The notes under the pieces were generated by a model. The model was given only the letters and a program-made list of their open reading frames with translations. It was not told where the DNA came from and searched no databases. Positions 60,067 to 64,000 of a stretch of 64,000 nt of DNA are shown here, in pieces; within the stretch, counting starts at the first letter, position 1, and every line of letters begins with the position of its first letter. Origin of the DNA: Actinomadura livida (GTDB taxonomy: Bacteria > Actinomycetota > Actinomycetes > Streptosporangiales > Streptosporangiaceae); contig NZ_BMRO01000001.1 in assembly GCF_014648675.1 (NCBI RefSeq), forward strand, positions 377,871 to 441,870. The letters are read 5' to 3'. The translations under genes were made by a program, and so were the position numbers.

Positions 60067-61440
60067 ATGAGAACTTCGCTGGCGCGCGTCGCCACCGCGG
60101 TGACGGCGATGGTCGCGCTGTCGTTCGTCGTCCCGCTGGGACTGCTGAACGGCCAGATGGCGCACGACCGGGCGCTGGCCGCCGCCGAGCGGCAGGCGGC
60201 CTCCCTCGTGCCGGTGCTGTCGGTGACCGGCGACCCGGCCGCGCTGACCGACGCGGTCGGCTCGGTGCCCGCCGGGACGGCGGGGCGGCTGGCGCTGCAC
60301 CTGCCCACCGGGCAGGCACTCGGGGCGCCGCACGCCCCGCCCGCCGACCTCGCCGAGGCGCGGCGGCTGGGCCGCACGTCCACCGTCGGGGCCCCGGGCG
60401 GGAAGGTGCTGCTGCGCCCGGTCCTGCTGGAGGCCGGCACCTTCGCCGTCATCGAGGTGTACGTGCCGCAGCAGGAGCTGAGCCGGGGCGTCGCCAGGTC
60501 CTGGCTGATCCTCGCGCTGGTGGCGCTCGCGCTGGTGCTGGTGTCGGTGGCGATGGCCGACCGGCTGGCCAAGCGGGTGGTGCGGGCCACCGACCGGCTC
60601 GTCCGCGCGGTCACCCACGTCGCCGCGGGGGACCTGGCGGCGCGGGTCGAGCCGCAGGGGCCGCCGGAGCTGCGCGCGGCCGGCGAGGCGTTCAACCACA
60701 TGGCCGACCGGCTGGCCCGGCTGCTGGCCGCCGAGCGGGAGGCGGGCGCCGACCTGTCGCACCGGCTGCGGACCCCGCTGACCGCGCTGCGGGTCGACCT
60801 CGACGGGCTGGCGGCCAACCCCGGCGACCCGGCCCGGCTGGCGCAGAGCCGCGGCGCGCTGGAACGGCTGGAGACGGCCGTCGACGAGATCATCGCCGCG
60901 GCCCGGCGGCCCGGCGGCCCGTCCGGCGCCGCGGCCGGCGGACCGGCCGCGGCGGCGGGCTGCGACGCGTCCGAGGTGGTCCGCCGGCGGCTCGCGTTCT
61001 GGTCGGCGCTGGCCGAGGACCAGGACCGCGGCTGGGACCTGGCCGGCGCCGACGCGCCCGCCCCCGTCCCGGTCCCGGAGGCCGAGCTGGCCGCCGCCCT
61101 GGACGCGCTGATGGGCAACATCTTCCGGCACACCCCGCACGGCACGGCCTTCCGCCTCACCGTCCACCGCGGCCGGAGCTCCACCGGGCTGCTGTTCGGC
61201 GACGCCGGCCCCGGCATCGCCGACGCCGACGCGGCGCTGCGCCGCGGCGCCAGCGGCGCCGGGTCCACCGGGCTGGGCCTGGACATCGCGCGGCGGCTGG
61301 CGGAGTCGACCGGCGGCTCGCTGCGCGTCGGCACCTCGCCGCTGGGCGGCGCCCAGATCGAGGTGTGGCTGCGCACCGCGCCCAAGCCCGCGTCCCGCCG
61401 CTCCGCCCGCCGCGCCCAGCGGCGCGCCGCCCGCCACTGA
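60067..61440 (+). CDS. Sensor histidine kinase
   Basis: 457 aa with GGGAGG about 9 nt before ATG. Two membrane helices (about 8-28 and 143-165) enclose a 115-residue sensor domain; HAMP follows. The H-box is DLSHRLRTPLTALRVDL, the N-box is reduced to ALMGNIFRHTP, and the ATP lid reads FGDAGPGIAD and GSTGLGLDIARRL. The H-box resembles kinases that pair with OmpR-type regulators, so the regulator at 58755 is the likely partner. A basic Arg-rich tail ends the protein. Confidence 0.92.
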   Translation: MRTSLARVATAVTAMVALSFVVPLGLLNGQMAHDRALAAAERQAASLVPVLSVTGDPAALTDAVGSVPAGTAGRLALHLPTGQALGAPHAPPADLAEARRLGRTSTVGAPGGKVLLRPVLLEAGTFAVIEVYVPQQELSRGVARSWLILALVALALVLVSVAMADRLAKRVVRATDRLVRAVTHVAAGDLAARVEPQGPPELRAAGEAFNHMADRLARLLAAEREAGADLSHRLRTPLTALRVDLDGLAANPGDPARLAQSRGALERLETAVDEIIAAARRPGGPSGAAAGGPAAAAGCDASEVVRRRLAFWSALAEDQDRGWDLAGADAPAPVPVPEAELAAALDALMGNIFRHTPHGTAFRLTVHRGRSSTGLLFGDAGPGIADADAALRRGASGAGSTGLGLDIARRLAESTGGSLRVGTSPLGGAQIEVWLRTAPKPASRRSARRAQRRAARH

Positions 61441-61493
61441 GCGGTCGGCCGCGAGCCGTCCGGTAAGTGCCCCTTGTACTGTTCTCGTCCGTG

Positions 61494-62792
61494 ATGACTG
61501 ACGCGGCCGTTCCGCTGGGGCGCCGGCTCTGGACGATTCTGATCGTGCTCGGTTTCGTCGGCCAGCTCGCCTGGACCGTCGAGAACATGTACCTCAATCT
61601 CTTCGTCCACGAGGAGATCAGCGGGAACCCCGACGTGATCGCGGCGATGGTCGCGGCGAGCGCGGCGGCGGCCACGGTGGCGACGCTGACGATCGGGGCC
61701 CTGTCCGACCGGCTGGGCCGGCGGCGCGCCTTCATCGCCGGCGGCTACGTGGCCTGGGGGCTGTGCACGGCGGCGTTCGGGCTGGTCAGCGTCGACTCCA
61801 TGGCGGGGATCGCGCCCGTCGCCGACGCCGTCGCGGTCGCGGTGGTCACCGTGATCCTGCTCGACTGCGTGATGTCGTTCCTCGGCTCGGGCGCGAACGA
61901 CGCGGCGTTCCAGGCCTGGACGACCGACGTGACGCGGCCGGCGAACCGCGGACGGGTCGAATCGGTGCTGGCGATCATGCCGCTGATGTCGATGCTGGTG
62001 GTGTTCGGCGGCTTCGACTCGATGACGCGGGACGGGCGGTGGTCGCTGTTCTTCCTGGTCGTCGGGTCGATCATCGCGGCGGCCGGGGCCGTCGCGTGGC
62101 TGTTCGTCCGGGACCACCCGGTCGAGCGGCAGGGCGGCGGGTACCTGAACGCCCTCGTGCACGGGCTGCGCCCCGGCGCGATGCGCGCGAACCCGGGGCT
62201 GTACTTCGCGCTGTCCGCGTGGTGCGTGTGGGGCGTCTCCACGCAGGTCTTCCTGCCGTACCTGATCATCTACCTGGAGCGGTACCTGGAGATCGAGGGG
62301 TACGCGCTGGTGCTGGCCGTGGTGCTGACCGGCGCGTCCGCCGTCAGCGTCCTGTTCGGGCGGGTCATCGACCGGGTCGGGAAGGTCCGGTTCCTCCCGC
62401 CGGCGCTCGCGGTGTACGCGGCGGGGCTGCTGCTGATGCCGCTCGCCCGCGACACGGCCGCGGTGACGGGCGCCGGGCTGGTGCTGATGTCGGGCTTCAT
62501 GCTGGTGCTCGCGCCGATCGGCGCGCTCGTGCGGGACTACACGCCGCCCGGGCGGGCCGGGCACGTCCAGGGGCTGCGGATGGTGTTCGCGATCCTCGTC
62601 CCTATGATCATCGGACCGTATCTCGGCGCCGCCGTCATCAAGGGCGCCGACGAGCGCTACGCGGACCTCGGCGTCCTCAAGCACGTCCCGACGCCGGCGA
62701 TCTTCGTCGCGGCGGCGGCCGTGCTGGTGCTGGTCGTCCCGCCGGTCCTGGCGCTGCGGCGGGACGCGATGAAGAGGGAGGCCGTCCGATGA
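61494..62792 (+). CDS. MFS transporter
   Basis: 432 aa from ATG 61494; no clear Shine-Dalgarno (upstream in-frame starts also possible). Twelve membrane helices; the loop 2-3 motif is GALSDRLGRRRAFIAGGY and a second-half equivalent is FGRVIDRVGKVRFLP. Its stop overlaps the start of the GH2 gene, so import or export of a glycoside or the sugar released by it is likely. Substrate unknown. Confidence 0.9.
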   Translation: MTDAAVPLGRRLWTILIVLGFVGQLAWTVENMYLNLFVHEEISGNPDVIAAMVAASAAAATVATLTIGALSDRLGRRRAFIAGGYVAWGLCTAAFGLVSVDSMAGIAPVADAVAVAVVTVILLDCVMSFLGSGANDAAFQAWTTDVTRPANRGRVESVLAIMPLMSMLVVFGGFDSMTRDGRWSLFFLVVGSIIAAAGAVAWLFVRDHPVERQGGGYLNALVHGLRPGAMRANPGLYFALSAWCVWGVSTQVFLPYLIIYLERYLEIEGYALVLAVVLTGASAVSVLFGRVIDRVGKVRFLPPALAVYAAGLLLMPLARDTAAVTGAGLVLMSGFMLVLAPIGALVRDYTPPGRAGHVQGLRMVFAILVPMIIGPYLGAAVIKGADERYADLGVLKHVPTPAIFVAAAAVLVLVVPPVLALRRDAMKREAVR

Positions 62793-64000
62793 CGCTGCTG
62801 ACCCGGTGGGGCGCCGCGCTCGACCCGGACGCGGTGCTGCCCGAGTATCCGCGCCCGCAGCTCGCCCGCGACAGCTACCTCAACCTCAACGGGCGCTGGG
62901 AGTACGCGTTCGCCGACGAGGAGCCGGCCGGGTACGACGGCGAGATCATCGTGCCGTTCTCCCCCGAGTCGCCGCTGTCGGGGGTGGGCCGGCAGCTCCT
63001 CCCGGGCGAGACGCTCTGGTACCGGCGCACCATCGCCCTCCCGGACGGGTTCCGCCCCGACGGCCACCGTGTGCTGCTGCACTTCGGCGCGGTCGACCAG
63101 TCCTGCCGCGTGCTGATCGACGGGAGCGAGGTCGGCCGGCACGAGGGCGGGTACCTGCCGTTCTCCTTCGACATCACCGACGCCCTGCACGACGGCTCCG
63201 CAACGCTCGTCGTCGAGGTGCGCGACCCGTCCGACACGGGCGACCGGGGGTGGGGGAAGCAGAAGCTGAAGCGCGGCGGCATCTGGTACACGGCGCAGTC
63301 CGGGATCTGGCAGACGGTGTGGATCGAATGCGTGCCCGCTGTCCATGTCGAGCGGCTCACGCTCGTGCCGCACCTGGACGAGTCGTGCGTCGAGGTGACC
63401 GTCCACGCCGCCGCCGAGCAGCCCGCGAGCGTCGAGATCCGCGCGGACGGCCGGGTCGTCGCGAACGCCGAGGCGGTCCCCGGCCGGGCGGCGCGGATCC
63501 CCATACCGGACGTCCGGCCGTGGAGCCCCGAGGACCCGTTCCTCTACGGCGTCACCGTCCGGCTGGGCGGCGACCGCGTCGACAGCTACATCGGCATGCG
63601 GTCGTTCAGCGTCGGCCTCGACGCGGACGACGTGCCGCGGCTCGAGCTCAACGGCCGCCCGTACTTCCACGCCGGGATCCTCGACCAGGGCTACTGGCCG
63701 GACGGCCTGTACACCGCGCCGTCCGACGAGGCGCTGGTGCACGACATCGCCACGATGAAGCGGCTCGGCTTCACCATGCTGCGCAAGCACATCAAGGTGG
63801 AGCCGCTGCGCTGGTACCACCACTGCGACCGGCTGGGCATCCTGGTGTGGCAGGACATGGTGAACGGCGGCGGCCCGTACCGTCCCGAGGTCGTCACCGC
63901 GCCGGCGGTCTCGCCCCTGCGGCTGAGCGACGCGAAGCACAACCGGTTCGGGCGGGCCGATCCGGGCGGCCGGGCACGTTTCCGGGAGGAGATGCGCGAG
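62789..64000 (+). CDS. Glycoside hydrolase family 2 protein, 3' truncated by the window
   Basis: 404 residues from ATG 62789 (ATGA overlap), open to the window end. The N-terminal jelly-roll sugar-binding domain has YLNLNGRWEYAF, LHFGAVDQSCRVLIDGSEVG and GYLPFSFDITDAL. The motif GGIWYTAQSGIWQTVWIE is typical of GH2. The TIM barrel begins at LNGRPYFHAGILDQGYW, with MKRLGFTMLRKHIKVEPLRWYHHCDRLGILVWQD. The catalytic Glu residues are beyond the end. No signal peptide, so it acts in the cytoplasm on imported glycosides (beta-galactoside, glucuronide or related). Confidence 0.92.
   Translation, partial: MTLLTRWGAALDPDAVLPEYPRPQLARDSYLNLNGRWEYAFADEEPAGYDGEIIVPFSPESPLSGVGRQLLPGETLWYRRTIALPDGFRPDGHRVLLHFGAVDQSCRVLIDGSEVGRHEGGYLPFSFDITDALHDGSATLVVEVRDPSDTGDRGWGKQKLKRGGIWYTAQSGIWQTVWIECVPAVHVERLTLVPHLDESCVEVTVHAAAEQPASVEIRADGRVVANAEAVPGRAARIPIPDVRPWSPEDPFLYGVTVRLGGDRVDSYIGMRSFSVGLDADDVPRLELNGRPYFHAGILDQGYWPDGLYTAPSDEALVHDIATMKRLGFTMLRKHIKVEPLRWYHHCDRLGILVWQDMVNGGGPYRPEVVTAPAVSPLRLSDAKHNRFGRADPGGRARFREEMRE

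Noticed and set aside
58737..62684. Minus-strand open frame of about 1,315 codons
   Set aside because: It overlaps the regulator, kinase and MFS genes in antisense; the sequence shows no family signature.

Overview
The window is high-GC DNA with codon third positions rich in G/C, frequent GTG starts, 4-bp ATGA/GTGA gene overlaps and few AT-rich stretches. It looks like the chromosome of a filamentous actinomycete, probably of the Streptosporangiales/Actinomadura kind (genus is inference). No rRNA, tRNA, CRISPR array, transposase or phage gene was seen. The window opens inside an RNase D gene and closes inside a glycoside hydrolase family 2 gene.

Region 1 (about 0.6-23.7 kb) is a large catabolic cluster. 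On the minus strand lie a carboxymuconolactone-decarboxylase-like protein, an acyl-CoA dehydrogenase and an acyl-CoA ligase. Divergent from them is a long plus-strand run: a complete ring-hydroxylating (Rieske) dioxygenase (alpha, beta, SDR dihydrodiol dehydrogenase, ferredoxin, ferredoxin reductase) with an unrecognised 113-aa protein inside it, a class II aldolase and a SnoaL-like protein. A five-gene branched-chain-amino-acid-type (LIV) ABC importer follows, then an FMN reductase, an alpha/beta hydrolase, a CoA ligase and an IclR regulator. After these come a minus-strand SnoaL/VOC pair, a GntR/UTRA regulator, an enolase-superfamily enzyme and a ketopantoate-reductase-like enzyme. A 13-bp motif is shared by the gntR/enolase intergenic region (tandem, two copies) and the importer promoter. 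A second, IclR-like palindrome is shared by the dioxygenase and VOC promoters. The substrate is probably an aromatic or aryl acid, but the sequence does not name it.

Region 2 (23.7-35.6 kb) is envelope and regulatory: a lipoprotein-adaptor-ATPase-permease MacAB-like export operon, an MMPL transporter, a secreted beta-propeller protein, a membrane-anchored protein, an OmpR-type two-component pair, and an AMP-dependent ligase that converges on the kinase with overlapping stop codons.

Region 3 (35.6-57 kb) looks like housekeeping backbone: thiolase and FadB-like beta-oxidation genes with a tandem operator and a strong terminator, an APC amino-acid permease, FprA, Dxs and Idi (isoprenoid precursors), a sugar ABC importer, an ASCH protein, a Uma2 nuclease-fold protein, Mug glycosylase, a TauE-type exporter, an aldo-keto reductase, a frameshifted HATPase remnant, a PIN-domain toxin-antitoxin pair and aconitase. 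The toxin-antitoxin pair sits between two copies of the aconitase 3' end and terminator.

Region 4 (57-64 kb) has a secreted chitin-type lytic polysaccharide monooxygenase coupled to a DUF305 lipoprotein, a response regulator and histidine kinase separated by an opposing gene, and an MFS transporter coupled to a GH2 glycosidase that runs off the window.
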